Below, one piece after another: positions 43,709-53,219 of a stretch of DNA of 64,000 nucleotides (within the stretch, counting starts at the first letter, position 1; the number at the start of each line of letters is the position of its first letter). The notes under the pieces are model-generated. The model was not told the DNA's origin. It worked only from the letters and a program-made list of their open reading frames with translations, and ran no database searches. The translations under genes and the position numbers were made by a program. Source of the DNA: Sphingobacteriaceae bacterium DW12 (GTDB lineage Bacteria > Bacteroidota > Bacteroidia > Sphingobacteriales > Sphingobacteriaceae); assembly GCA_000783305.1 (NCBI GenBank), contig JROE01000006.1, positions 1 to 64,000 on the forward strand. The letters run 5' to 3'.

Positions 43709-46681
43709 TTAGAAATCGAATTTAAGACCGGCAGTGAAGGCCTTTGCATCAGGATAAGAATCAGGATTGACCTCGGGGCTATATGATTTGTAGTCGGTAA
43801 TGGTGAACAAATTGTTGGCCATGACATAGAACTTTAAATTATTCACTTTCAATTTTGAACTCCAAGAATTTGGTAGGGTGTAGCCCAGTGTCAATGTACG
43901 AAGTCTCAAATAAGAAGCATCCTGTACGGCCAATGAATATAGGTGGCTTTGGGTGTCGCGATAGGGGCGAGGGTACTCCGATGAAGGGCTTTCGGGTGTC
44001 CAATAGGGAATCTTGATTCCATTGAGGATACCTTGAAGAGATCCACCAGTCTCATATTGTGCAAGATATGGATTTAGCTTGGTCGCTCCTTGTACCACAT
44101 AAAGGTCGGCATAAAAATCAAAATTCTTGTATTGTAGGCTGGTCGAGAACGATCCTATCCATTTAGGGTCTTGTGCAAATACGAAATTGTCTTGGTCATC
44201 TATTTTGCTATCTCCATTTTTGTCGATTACACGGATTGAACCTGGCATGATGATATTCTGTGTAGCCTGTGCCGAGGCTTTTATTTCTTCTTCTGATTGG
44301 AAGATACCATCAAATTTCTTTTCGTAAATAATATTGATGGGTTGTCCTACAAATCTATTACGGGCGATATCATCTTTCGGGTTACCATTAAGGTCATAAA
44401 TACCCGTTTCTAGTATTTTGTTTCTATTGCGAGAAAACATGGTTGTGATTGACCAATTGAGGTTCTCTTTGCGGATGATGTGACCCGTTAATGCCAGCTC
44501 AATCCCTTTGTTTTCGCTTTTTCCTCCGTTGGTAATGGTCGAAGAAAATCCTGTACCACCAGCTAGTGAAATGTCAACAAGTAAATCTTTTGTTTGGGTA
44601 TTATAGAATTCAAATGTTCCTGTAATTCTGTTGCCGAAGAGGGCAAAGTCAAGGCCCGCATTAAATGTGGTGGAAGTTTCCCATGTAAGGAATGGATTTG
44701 GAAGATTTGATCCTGTAATATTACCTCCCACGATTTCATTTCCAAAGATATAAGGGTTGGAGCCGACCGTTCCCAAAGTTTGGTACGGCGCAATGGCTTG
44801 GTTACCGACCGAGCCATAGCTGACTCTTGCTTTTAATTCGTTGATGGCACTTATATTCTGGATAAAGGATTCGTTATGTGCTTTCCACGCCATGGAGGCA
44901 GCTGGAAATATACCCCACTTTTCGTTTTCTGCAAATACGGACGAACCATCATATCTTGCAGTTGCACTAAATAAATATTTGTCCAGTAGACTATAACGGA
45001 CACGTCCCATGAAGGATGCAATATTTCTTTTTGTCTCATTACGTACCGTGTTTTTGTTGAGTGCATCTGAGATACCATGATATCCAAGTATATCATTTGG
45101 AAAATTGGTCCCCGTCGTCGTACTAGTCGTATAATTGATTTCATTGATACTTTGTACCGCCGTGAGATCTAATTGGTGGATATCGTTTAGTGTTTTTTCA
45201 TAAGTCAAGATATTCTCGATTAGGTATTCTTGACGTCTATTATCCACTATACTGGCGGACCCATTGGTATTGGATCCACCTGAGTGTAATCTAGTGAGGT
45301 AGGTGCCTCTTTCTCCTGCATCTCTAGCGAGCAAAGTGTTTAGCCGGTATCTCAAACCCGGTAGGATTTGATAGTTAAGCGCAAGATTCAAGTTCAAAAG
45401 ATTCGTTTTTCTCTCATTGGTCGATTCTCTCAGATTCCAGAGAGGATTCACGGTTAGACTATTCGGTCCTAAAGGGAATTTAACCAACTGACCGCTCTCA
45501 TCAAATGGTTTGGCTAGGGGCGAGAGGCTGATGACATTCAGACCACTAGACTCGATGTCCTGTTTGTCTATATTAAAAGTAATATTGGATTCAAATGTCA
45601 ATTTATCGTTGATAGCATGGCTTAGATTATTGCGTAATGACAGGCGCTCGTAATCCGATCCTATAATCAAACCTTTATTTTTGAAGTATGTAGCATTTGT
45701 ATACACTTTGGTTTTGTCTGTACCACCCGAAAATCCTATTGAGTGACTATGGATAAGCGCATTGCGAAGCACCAAATCTTCCCAATTGGCATAGGTGTTG
45801 TTTTTGAGCGCTTCCAACTCGAAGTCGTCAAACATCTCCCTGTCTTCAGGGTAGTCGAAATGGGGCTCATTTTTCGCTCTCCACGCCTCTCGCCGTAGTT
45901 GAGCAAACTCTTGAGGTGAGTAGAGGTCAAAGTTCTTGGAAAGCTTCTGAGTGGTGACATATCCACTGTAACTGATGCTACTTTGGCCCGACGCCCCTCT
46001 TTTCGTTGTGATAAGGATTACGCCATTAGATGCTCGTGCACCATATATAGCTTGAGATGAGGCATCCTTTAAAACTTCAATAGCAGCAATGTCCTCCGGA
46101 TTGACTTGGTTAATATCATCAATAGGATATCCATCTAGTACATATAGGGGAGCATTGCCACCTTGGATGGACTTGGTCCCACGGATCAGGATGCTACTTG
46201 CGCCACCAGGTCTGGGGCTCTGCAAAGTCACCTGCACGCCTGGTGCTTGTCCTCTTAGCATCTCGTTTATATTCGTAGTGGCCATTGCTGTGGCCTTATC
46301 AACCTGAATAGTAGATACCGAACCTGTCACGTCTGATTTTTTCTGAGTACCGTATCCAACAACGATTATTTCCTCCAACGAAGTTTCATCGCTTTCGAAT
46401 GGAAACACTAGCGTTTGTTGATCTCCTAATGCTTGAGAGATGGTTTTCCACCCAACCGATGTCAGCCTAAGTACGTCAGTAGGGTTAGCTTCGATTATAA
46501 ACTGACCCTTTTGATCGGTGGATGTACTTTGTCGTTTGCCAAGAATCTGAACGGTGACACCTGCAATAGGATTTCCTGTCAATGCTTCCTTGACCGTACC
46601 TTGATAAGTTCGTTGCTGAGCCATTGTTTCATGGGCAAAGCAAAAGAATAATACGAATAAAAATAGGTAATGTGGCCTCAT
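43709..46681 (-). CDS. SusC/RagA TonB-linked outer-membrane transporter
   Basis: A 990-residue TonB-dependent channel. After the signal peptide (to MAQQ) comes a carboxypeptidase-regulatory-like domain (GTVKEALTGNPIAGVTVQIL), the SusC signature EEIIVVGYGTQKKSDVTGSV, a plug domain with VLDGYPIDDINQVNPEDIA and ASSQAIYGARASNGVILITT, and a 22-strand barrel ending SFxF-like AFTAGLKFDF. It imports oligosaccharides bound by SusD using TonB energy. First gene of the PUL, with a long leader of about 110 bases. Confidence 0.96.
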   Translation of the reverse strand: MRPHYLFLFVLFFCFAHETMAQQRTYQGTVKEALTGNPIAGVTVQILGKRQSTSTDQKGQFIIEANPTDVLRLTSVGWKTISQALGDQQTLVFPFESDETSLEEIIVVGYGTQKKSDVTGSVSTIQVDKATAMATTNINEMLRGQAPGVQVTLQSPRPGGASSILIRGTKSIQGGNAPLYVLDGYPIDDINQVNPEDIAAIEVLKDASSQAIYGARASNGVILITTKRGASGQSSISYSGYVTTQKLSKNFDLYSPQEFAQLRREAWRAKNEPHFDYPEDREMFDDFELEALKNNTYANWEDLVLRNALIHSHSIGFSGGTDKTKVYTNATYFKNKGLIIGSDYERLSLRNNLSHAINDKLTFESNITFNIDKQDIESSGLNVISLSPLAKPFDESGQLVKFPLGPNSLTVNPLWNLRESTNERKTNLLNLNLALNYQILPGLRYRLNTLLARDAGERGTYLTRLHSGGSNTNGSASIVDNRRQEYLIENILTYEKTLNDIHQLDLTAVQSINEINYTTSTTTGTNFPNDILGYHGISDALNKNTVRNETKRNIASFMGRVRYSLLDKYLFSATARYDGSSVFAENEKWGIFPAASMAWKAHNESFIQNISAINELKARVSYGSVGNQAIAPYQTLGTVGSNPYIFGNEIVGGNITGSNLPNPFLTWETSTTFNAGLDFALFGNRITGTFEFYNTQTKDLLVDISLAGGTGFSSTITNGGKSENKGIELALTGHIIRKENLNWSITTMFSRNRNKILETGIYDLNGNPKDDIARNRFVGQPINIIYEKKFDGIFQSEEEIKASAQATQNIIMPGSIRVIDKNGDSKIDDQDNFVFAQDPKWIGSFSTSLQYKNFDFYADLYVVQGATKLNPYLAQYETGGSLQGILNGIKIPYWTPESPSSEYPRPYRDTQSHLYSLAVQDASYLRLRTLTLGYTLPNSWSSKLKVNNLKFYVMANNLFTITDYKSYSPEVNPDSYPDAKAFTAGLKFDF

Positions 46682-46795
46682 AGATTTGTAATTTGATTTA
46701 ACAACATAATTTTTATAGGTAATCGACGTCTGGGTATATCCTGTCTGAAGACAAAATGCGATGTGCTGTCCTCATTTTGCACGTGTCGCGATTTA

Positions 46796-46826
46796 CAAAG
46801 ATGTATTACCTTGGTTATTTCTACAA
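46796..46826 (-). promoter_or_regulatory. Promoter of the susC-susD-GH16 operon
   Basis: On the minus strand TTG (46824-46826) and CATCTTTG (46796-46803) are 20 bases apart; the -7 element differs from TAnnTTTG at one position. The predicted leader of about 110 bases contains an inverted repeat CAAAATG/CATTTTG (46752-46758, 46773-46779). Confidence 0.45.
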
Positions 46827-46843
46827 TATTATCAGTTATTTGT

Positions 46844-46872
46844 TAAATTTGGAGCACTACAAAAGCACTACA
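46844..46872 (+). promoter_or_regulatory. Regulator promoter element and direct repeat
   Basis: TAAATTTG (46844-46851) matches TAnnTTTG. Directly after it GCACTACA occurs twice (46854-46861 and 46865-46872), 11 bases apart, which suggests one-turn spacing of a bound protein. Confidence 0.4.
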
Positions 46873-46921
46873 TTTATATGTAATGTGTTGGTTATCAAAT
46901 GTATTTTTTGAAACACTAAAA

Positions 46922-49795
46922 ATGAAATATTTCAAGGCAATCAAATATGGTGTTGCAGTACTGTTGTTCGTGCATAGTGCCATCTCATCGGCACAAGTAT
47001 TGATGCCCAAAATAAAAGCCTTCATGAGCTATGACTATCATGCAGGATTGCAAAATTGGGAAGTAGAATTAGATACGGAGGGCCGGGTATATGTGGCCAA
47101 TAATGAAGGGTTATTGGTTTACGATGGGGTGACCTGGAAGTTGTTCCAGACGCCTAATAAAACAATTGTTAGAAGTATACATATCGATGCTCAAGCTAAC
47201 CGTGTCTATGTCGGTGCGCAAGATGAAATTGGGTATTTCGAAATTGACGAGAAAGGATCGCTTCAATATGTCTCCTTACTAACTTACCTAGCCGAAGCCG
47301 ATCGTTATTTTGAAGATGTGTGGTCTATCCATAGTTTTGAAGGTCGGCTATATTTTCAGACAAATAAAAAATTATTAATCTATAAAGATCGGCATTTTGA
47401 TATCTATCAAGCACAACAGAAAATAGAGTTTTTGAACAAACTCAATCATCAATTGTTTTTGCATGACACTTCCAGGGGATTGTTGATGGATGCAGGAGAG
47501 GGGTGGAGGATAATCGGTCAACATCCCGAATGGGTGAAGAAGGGAATTAGAGGAGTAATTCCTCAGTCTAATGGTGGCTATCTCATTGTGACCCGTGTTG
47601 GTGATTGTTATACATTAACGGCCGAAGGACAGGTCAAAGCGGCAGCCTCTGCGTTTTCGAGTATTTTTGACGGACTTAAAATCAATATGGTCGGAATGAT
47701 TAGGAAGGGAGTGTGGGCTGTGGGAACAATGGATGGACAAGTCATCCTGATTAATGATGATGGCGTTCTGTTGAATGTCTTGAATAAAGATAAAGGATTA
47801 AAAATGGGAGGGATAAGAAGTGTGACCTCTGATATCATGAACAACATATGGGTTGGGACAGATGTTGGAGTTGGATATATCGGTATAGATGATCCGATTC
47901 AAATGATTGTCCCCCATATGCAGCAACCCACTAAGATTTATAATGCGGCCTACTATAATAATGAACTTTATCTTGCTACCGCCCAAGGTCTTTTAAAATT
48001 AGATAAGAACCAACAATATGTGAAGCTTGATAACACCATTGCAGAAGTCTGGAATCTGCAGAAAGTCGAGCATAGACTTTTGGTTTTTTATGACAATGGA
48101 TTGGCTGAAATTGATGGAGATAAACTTCGGCATATTGTCCAAGGAAAGGGAACATGGATGATGTCTCCTAATGCCGAGAAAAACACCGACTCTTACTTAT
48201 TGGGGACCTATCAAGGACTGAGTTGGGTTAAATTAACACGGGAAGATTCTCTATCCGAACGTGTTGTCACCGATGTCGTGCAGATGTCTACACGGTTTCT
48301 ATGGTATGATATTCCGAACCAATCAGTTTGGATATCCCATCCGTATAGAGGTGTTATGAAGATATCCTTTAATAAAGAAGGCAATGTGCAGGCAGTGAAA
48401 AGTTATGAAAAAGACCATGGGTTGCCTTCCAATATTAATAATTATGTATTTCATATTCAAGATGCATTAGTCGTTGCGACAACTGATGGTATTTATACCT
48501 ACAAATCGGAGCAGGATGTATTTATGAAATCTGATTTCTACGCTCAACTCTTTGGCAATAAACTTATCCAGTATTTAGAAGAAGACCAAAATGGCAATAT
48601 TTGGTTTGTCAATGAAAAAAAGGTTGGAGTAGTTCACTTTGAAGGGGGGCGGGCAATTGAGCATGCTAAAATCTATTTCTTTCCTGAACTTACAGGTAGA
48701 CTTATTGCAGGGTTTGAAAAAATTAACCCCATATCAGGGAGTCAAGTTCTGTTTGGAGGTTATGAAGGACTTTTTCAGCTTAATTTCGATAAATTCAGAC
48801 AACGGACGGATTCTTTTAAGGTATTGATATCTTCCGTTAAATCAATTGGGGCCATTGAAAAACTGTTGTATGGTGGCTTTTTACAGGCCTCAGGTCCAAA
48901 AGATCGATTACAAATAAATCGACCCATTAACTATGCTGATAATGCTATTGAGATCGTTTATGCTGTAGCAGGCCTTCAAGAAGCGCACCTTGTTTATAGT
49001 TCTTTATTAGTTGGAGTCGATAAAGATTGGTCGGCTTGGAATACGGAGCAAAAGCGAAGCTATTACAATCTTGCACCAGGTAAGTATGAGTTCCAAGTGA
49101 AAGCCAAAAACAATGTCGATCAAGTATCACCCACGCAGACGATTTATTTTGAAATCCTACCACCCTGGTATTTGAGCATTTGGGCCAAAATTGGGTACGT
49201 CATCCTTATCATTGCACTTTTCTATTATCTGCTTAGGTATCTCAATAAAAGGCATCAGCAAATTCTCCTAAAACAACAGTATTTGTATGATTTGGAACTT
49301 AAGGCAAATAAGCAACTTATAGGGGAGCTTGAAAAGGAAAAATTAATAAGCGAGATACAGTATAAAAATAAGGAATTATCGCTCAATACGATGCATCTTC
49401 TGCAGAGAGGTAAATTATTATCGACGTTAAATGAAGAACTGCGTCCTGCTTTAAAAAACAGGATCGAAGATCCTTACGCTGTGATGGAGCGTATGTCTCG
49501 CTTTATCAAGAATGCCGAACGGTCCGATCAGGATTGGGAGCAGTTTGTGTCGCACTTTGACAAAGTCAACAACGATTACTTGTCAAGACTAAAGAAGAAT
49601 CATCCCACCCTCACCCCCAATGACCTTCGACTATGCGCCTATCTTATTCTGAATTTCAATAACAAAGAGATTTCGCAGTTGCTCAATGTCACAGGTAAGG
49701 CCATTGAGGTAAGTCGTTACAGACTTCGTAAAAAATTGTCATTGGAGACCGAAGAAGGACTGTTCGATTACTTAAGTAAATTTAACAACCATTGA
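46922..49795 (+). CDS. SusR-like membrane regulator with Y_Y_Y and LuxR-type HTH domains
   Basis: A 957-residue regulator. A signal peptide (to SAISSAQ) leads a periplasmic beta-propeller sensor of Reg_prop-type repeats (YVANNEGLLVYDG, NIWVGTDVGVGYIG), a Y_Y_Y domain near residues 685-760 (NLAPGKYEFQVKAKN), one transmembrane segment (about 770-790), a coiled coil, and a C-terminal helix-turn-helix (LTPNDLRLCAYLILNFNNKEISQLLN). It lacks kinase and receiver domains, as in SusR of Bacteroides. It is divergent from the susC operon, so it probably activates it when glycan is bound. Start at 46922 gives the signal peptide. Confidence 0.9.
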   Translation: MKYFKAIKYGVAVLLFVHSAISSAQVLMPKIKAFMSYDYHAGLQNWEVELDTEGRVYVANNEGLLVYDGVTWKLFQTPNKTIVRSIHIDAQANRVYVGAQDEIGYFEIDEKGSLQYVSLLTYLAEADRYFEDVWSIHSFEGRLYFQTNKKLLIYKDRHFDIYQAQQKIEFLNKLNHQLFLHDTSRGLLMDAGEGWRIIGQHPEWVKKGIRGVIPQSNGGYLIVTRVGDCYTLTAEGQVKAAASAFSSIFDGLKINMVGMIRKGVWAVGTMDGQVILINDDGVLLNVLNKDKGLKMGGIRSVTSDIMNNIWVGTDVGVGYIGIDDPIQMIVPHMQQPTKIYNAAYYNNELYLATAQGLLKLDKNQQYVKLDNTIAEVWNLQKVEHRLLVFYDNGLAEIDGDKLRHIVQGKGTWMMSPNAEKNTDSYLLGTYQGLSWVKLTREDSLSERVVTDVVQMSTRFLWYDIPNQSVWISHPYRGVMKISFNKEGNVQAVKSYEKDHGLPSNINNYVFHIQDALVVATTDGIYTYKSEQDVFMKSDFYAQLFGNKLIQYLEEDQNGNIWFVNEKKVGVVHFEGGRAIEHAKIYFFPELTGRLIAGFEKINPISGSQVLFGGYEGLFQLNFDKFRQRTDSFKVLISSVKSIGAIEKLLYGGFLQASGPKDRLQINRPINYADNAIEIVYAVAGLQEAHLVYSSLLVGVDKDWSAWNTEQKRSYYNLAPGKYEFQVKAKNNVDQVSPTQTIYFEILPPWYLSIWAKIGYVILIIALFYYLLRYLNKRHQQILLKQQYLYDLELKANKQLIGELEKEKLISEIQYKNKELSLNTMHLLQRGKLLSTLNEELRPALKNRIEDPYAVMERMSRFIKNAERSDQDWEQFVSHFDKVNNDYLSRLKKNHPTLTPNDLRLCAYLILNFNNKEISQLLNVTGKAIEVSRYRLRKKLSLETEEGLFDYLSKFNNH

Positions 49796-49919
49796 TTGGG
49801 ATGTTAGATAAGGCGAATCCGTAAGATAATAGAACAGCATTTTTCTTGAATTATAACTACAGGTTGTGGTAGCTTCGATTTTTAATATAGATCTTTGAGA
49901 TGTTTATAAAATGTTCAAA

Positions 49920-50159
49920 TCAACGCTGTGCATCATGGTCAAAATCTATTGTGCGTTGGTTTTGGCTATCGTAAAGCTGGATACGTTCCCCAAAACGTAA
50001 CGAACTTGGCAGAAGGAGGGGGCTCCTTCTGTCTTTTTTATCAATATCAACGATTAGATTCCAAAATGCCATTCGAGTAGCTGGTAAAGAATAGTTTGAC
50101 GCGGTTATCAATAGAGGACTGATGTTCAACTTCTTGAAATAAAAATACGTACGGTCCAT
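49920..50159 (-). CDS. Small hypothetical protein, possible
   Basis: A 79-residue frame with protein-like composition: SLPATRMAFWNLIVDIDKKD and LRFGERIQLYDSQNQRTIDF look like folded sequence and codon use resembles neighbours. It has no signal peptide or known domain. It is divergent from ispE with 32 bases between starts. If it is not real, 49796-50191 is an otherwise empty 396-base region. Confidence 0.45.
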   Translation of the reverse strand: MDRTYFYFKKLNISPLLITASNYSLPATRMAFWNLIVDIDKKDRRSPLLLPSSLRFGERIQLYDSQNQRTIDFDHDAQR

Positions 50160-50191
50160 GGGAGCGCTGGAATATTTCTTAATTTCGTAGT

Positions 50192-51001
50192 ATGATTTCG
50201 TTTCCTAATGCTAAGATTAATATTGGACTACATGTCGTAAGTAGGCGTCCAGATGGTTACCATAATCTAGAAAGTATCTTTTACCCCCTAAAGATGTATG
50301 ATGTGCTGGAGCATGTTGAGCGGGATGGCGATACCATTCTTCATTTGTCCGGAGTACGCATTCCTGAAGGAGGCGAAAATCTTTGTGAGAAGGCTTTGAA
50401 GTTAGTGCAGCGAGATTTTTCTATCCCTGCACAGGACATTTATCTGCACAAGCACATCCCTATAGGTGCAGGATTAGGCGGCGGTTCTTCGGATGCAGCG
50501 TTTCTATTGAAATCATTGAATGAAACCTATCGTTTAGGACTGAGTCAAGAGCAACTCTGTACCTACGCACGTCAATTAGGTGCAGATTGCCCTTTCTTTA
50601 TTGCCAATACACCTGTCTACGCTTATGATATTGGGACAAGCTTTGAATCTGTGCCCTTGAATCTAGAGTCCTTTTTTATTGTAGTTGTGAAGCCTGATAT
50701 CCGTATCTCGACGGTAGAAGCCTATAGCCACATTGTACCTAAAACAGCCAATGTGGACCTCACGCGTGCAATACAATTACCAGTTCAGGAATGGAAATTC
50801 ATGATTGAAAATCATTTTGAAGATGGACTATTTGAAAAGTACCCACAAATAAAGGCAATTAAGGAAGCATTCTATGAATCTGGAGCCGTATACGCCTCTA
50901 TGTCTGGCTCTGGATCTGCCGTTTATGGAATATTTTGGGAAGAGACCAATCTCGATCACCTGAAAGACTACGGTACGGTCTATTATCCAGTCAAACTTTA
51001 A
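50192..51001 (+). CDS. ispE: 4-diphosphocytidyl-2-C-methyl-D-erythritol kinase
   Basis: Fourth step of the MEP pathway: phosphorylates CDP-methylerythritol at the 2-hydroxyl using ATP. The 269-residue GHMP kinase shows the N-terminal AKINIGLHVVSRRPDGYH and the ATP-binding IPIGAGLGGGSSDAA, then ASMSGSGSAVYGIF near the C-terminus. Full length. Followed by a clear terminator. Confidence 0.96.
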   Translation: MISFPNAKINIGLHVVSRRPDGYHNLESIFYPLKMYDVLEHVERDGDTILHLSGVRIPEGGENLCEKALKLVQRDFSIPAQDIYLHKHIPIGAGLGGGSSDAAFLLKSLNETYRLGLSQEQLCTYARQLGADCPFFIANTPVYAYDIGTSFESVPLNLESFFIVVVKPDIRISTVEAYSHIVPKTANVDLTRAIQLPVQEWKFMIENHFEDGLFEKYPQIKAIKEAFYESGAVYASMSGSGSAVYGIFWEETNLDHLKDYGTVYYPVKL

Positions 51002-51004
51002 TAC

Positions 51005-51055
51005 AATCTCCTTGTACCACGAGGATTGTTGAAATACAAGGAGATTTCATCTTTT
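51005..51055 (+). terminator. Terminator after ispE
   Basis: AATCTCCTTGTA (51005-51016) and TACAAGGAGATT (51035-51046) form a perfect 12-bp stem followed by TCATCTTTTT. It separates ispE from the convergent LOG gene. Confidence 0.8.
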
Positions 51056-51801
51056 TAAGCCTGTCTCTGGAGCGATTTTTCACCCAATACCCAATTTGCC
51101 TTACGAGGAGGTTGAAGTTTCAGAATCTTGCTGTGTTCAGCATGTCGTCTAATGTGTTCAATAGCTTCGTCCACATCGTCTGTAAAAAGTATAAGCTCTT
51201 CGTCATCTGGACTGATAGTCCCTTCCAATGTCATTGTTCGTATATGTTCTTGGATATGCTGATGATATTCTATTCCCATAATGACCACCGGGAATCTTTT
51301 GATCTTACCAGTTTGGATTAGTGTAATCGTTTCGAACAGCTCATCCAGTGTCCCAAATCCACCAGGTAGAGTGATGATACCAAAAGAATATTTTCTTAAC
51401 AACTCTTTGCGGACAAAGAAATATTCAATATTGACGTATTTATCGAGATAAGGGTTCGGATGCTGTTCGTGGGGCAACACGATATTACAACCAATGGAAG
51501 GCCCACCAGCCTCTTGTGCACCCCGATTAGCAGCCTCCATGATTCCGGGACCTCCTCCTGTCATGATCGTGAAGCCTAATTGGGATACCTTACTACTGAC
51601 GTCACGAGCCAATTGGTAATACGGATGATCTTCTTTGAACCTCGCCGATCCGAATACCGTGATACATGGACCTATGAAGTGAAGCGCACGAAATCCCTTG
51701 ACAAATTGATATACCACCCCGCCAACATATTTGAGCTCCCGCCATCTGCTGCGTGCCCCTTCCATAAAATGGAATTCTTCCTTTAAAAAAATGTTCTTCA
51801 T
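51055..51801 (-). CDS. LOG family protein (TIGR00730 type)
   Basis: A 248-residue Rossmann-like protein of the LOG family, whose known members release free base from nucleoside 5'-monophosphates (phosphoribohydrolase, including cytokinin activation). It shows VFGSARFKEDHPYY, MTGGGPGIMEAANRGAQEAGG and the active-site motif LPGGFGTLDELFE, with the arginine-bearing helix RKELLRKYSFG. An N-terminal extension of about 35 residues precedes the core. It is seven bases downstream of an ATP-cone nuclease gene, an operon that suggests a shared nucleotide-linked role. Confidence 0.88.
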   Translation of the reverse strand: MKNIFLKEEFHFMEGARSRWRELKYVGGVVYQFVKGFRALHFIGPCITVFGSARFKEDHPYYQLARDVSSKVSQLGFTIMTGGGPGIMEAANRGAQEAGGPSIGCNIVLPHEQHPNPYLDKYVNIEYFFVRKELLRKYSFGIITLPGGFGTLDELFETITLIQTGKIKRFPVVIMGIEYHQHIQEHIRTMTLEGTISPDDEELILFTDDVDEAIEHIRRHAEHSKILKLQPPRKANWVLGEKSLQRQA

Positions 51802-51808
51802 ATTATTG

Positions 51809-52654
51809 TTAGTATTCTACTTCAACTGGGCTATTGATAAGTTCACATGCCTCCTTAAGTATTTTTTGCCCTTTTTCTTTATCAATATTGACCCGTCGCA
51901 GCACACTGGGATTTTGGACAAGCTCCTTGACTAGGATAATTTGATTTTTAAGCAAGAGTCCCTTGTCGATATCTGTTAAGCTCGTTAGACAGGTGATGGG
52001 ATATAGTCCATTGTCATCCACTCGGAGTTTGATACTGCTCGACCTAGGATAATCCCAAGACAAAAGGTTCATGTTATAATATTGTCCAAAGTCTATTGAG
52101 TCGGAGGTGAAATAAGCGTTAGTTACCAACCAACCCTCACTAAAGTGGTTTTTTTGACCAAAAAAGGTGTACGGAATTCCAGTAATGTCTTTAACCCGGG
52201 ACATGAAGTACATAGGTGTTGTCACGGATATCTTAGCATCGATGTCGTTTCTAAACTTACATTCCACTGCCAACATTTTGTTTTCCTTTAAGGCGACTAC
52301 ATCTATTTCGTGACTCACGGCATGACCTTGTACAGTCTGTCCAGTGGTGCTGTCATATCCTTCGTCTGCAAACAGGCGCGCTACCCATTTTTCAAAATAA
52401 AAACCTTCCGGACCTAGCTCTCGAAGAGCTTTCTTGAGGCTATAGCGTGCAGCATAGGATTCGCGATGATTTTTGAGCTGTTCGAATGCAAGTTTATAGA
52501 GCTCTTTAGTGGAGATGCCATCATAAAGCTTAGGTTGGATTTTCTCGTATACGGTTGTTACTTCCTCAGGCGCTGCTCCGGACCGGGATAGCGAATATTT
52601 GAGACTGCTGGGGTCAAAAGGGACCAGTTCACCAGAATGTTTTTTTACTTGCAT
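51809..52654 (-). CDS. ATP-cone domain fused to a restriction-endonuclease-like domain
   Basis: A 281-residue cytoplasmic protein. Residues 1-90 are an ATP-cone (VKKHSGELVPFDPSSLKYSL, GISTKELYKLAFEQL), the nucleotide-sensing domain of ribonucleotide reductase and NrdR. Residues about 105-200 form a PD-(D/E)XK nuclease-like domain of the Mrr type with SHEIDVVALKENKMLAVECKF (Asp, then Glu-x-Lys). The catalytic pattern is intact. This family occurs in Bacteroidota but I know of no assigned function. It heads an operon with the LOG gene. Confidence 0.82.
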   Translation of the reverse strand: MQVKKHSGELVPFDPSSLKYSLSRSGAAPEEVTTVYEKIQPKLYDGISTKELYKLAFEQLKNHRESYAARYSLKKALRELGPEGFYFEKWVARLFADEGYDSTTGQTVQGHAVSHEIDVVALKENKMLAVECKFRNDIDAKISVTTPMYFMSRVKDITGIPYTFFGQKNHFSEGWLVTNAYFTSDSIDFGQYYNMNLLSWDYPRSSSIKLRVDDNGLYPITCLTSLTDIDKGLLLKNQIILVKELVQNPSVLRRVNIDKEKGQKILKEACELINSPVEVEY

Positions 52655-52762
52655 ATGGATTGCTTTCGTTTGATATCAACCACTGAAGGCTTGAATTTTT
52701 AAAACCCTTCCAAAACAATAGAAGAAGCCATTTGTTATAAAGTTAAAATAAAGGAACAAATT

Positions 52763-53062
52763 ATGAGCAATATATTGAATTTAGCTTTAGGAAAAGTAAA
52801 AGATAAGTTGGATGCTGGTTGCGAAGACGGGAATGTTGGCAGTTCTGAACGCGTTCTTTCAGTCATTGCAGGGGGATTTATTCTTGGCATTGGAGTCCGT
52901 AATATATTTAAAAGCCCATTGACTGGATTTTCTACACTAACATTAGGTGGAGCACTAGTATGGAGGGGCGTCACTGGTAAGTGTGTTGTCAAAGAGGCCG
53001 TGGCAAAAGCCACCGGCGAGAAAGATGTAACCGTAATTGAACATCGCTACTTTGTAAAATAA
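52763..53062 (+). CDS. DUF2892-like inner-membrane protein
   Basis: A 99-residue protein. The DUF2892 pattern NVGSSERVLSVIAGGFILGIGVRN is followed by a second hydrophobic segment with GFSTLTLGGALVWRGVTGKC, then a charged C-terminus ending in TVIEHRYFVK. Two transmembrane helices are predicted. In other proteins this domain precedes SRPBCC or rhodanese domains. Function is unknown. It is divergent from the ATP-cone nuclease gene. Confidence 0.75.
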   Translation: MSNILNLALGKVKDKLDAGCEDGNVGSSERVLSVIAGGFILGIGVRNIFKSPLTGFSTLTLGGALVWRGVTGKCVVKEAVAKATGEKDVTVIEHRYFVK

Positions 53063-53100
53063 GATTTTATTCTATCATGGTCGGCCTTATCATCCATTAA

Positions 53101-53132
53101 AAAAAGGAAGGTCTCCAAGTGTATTGGAGACC
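53101..53132 (-). terminator. Terminator of the EamA gene
   Basis: GGTCTCCAA (53110-53118) and TTGGAGACC (53124-53132) form a perfect 9-bp stem with a 5-base loop. On the minus strand it is followed by a T-rich run, fitting the end of the lrp-EamA operon. Confidence 0.65.
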
Positions 53133-53219
53133 ATTTATGTACAATCACTTTTCCCTGACATGACCATCGTTATTTTTATGATTATTCGCAGCCCACCTGC
53201 AAATCACAAAAACTTTGAG

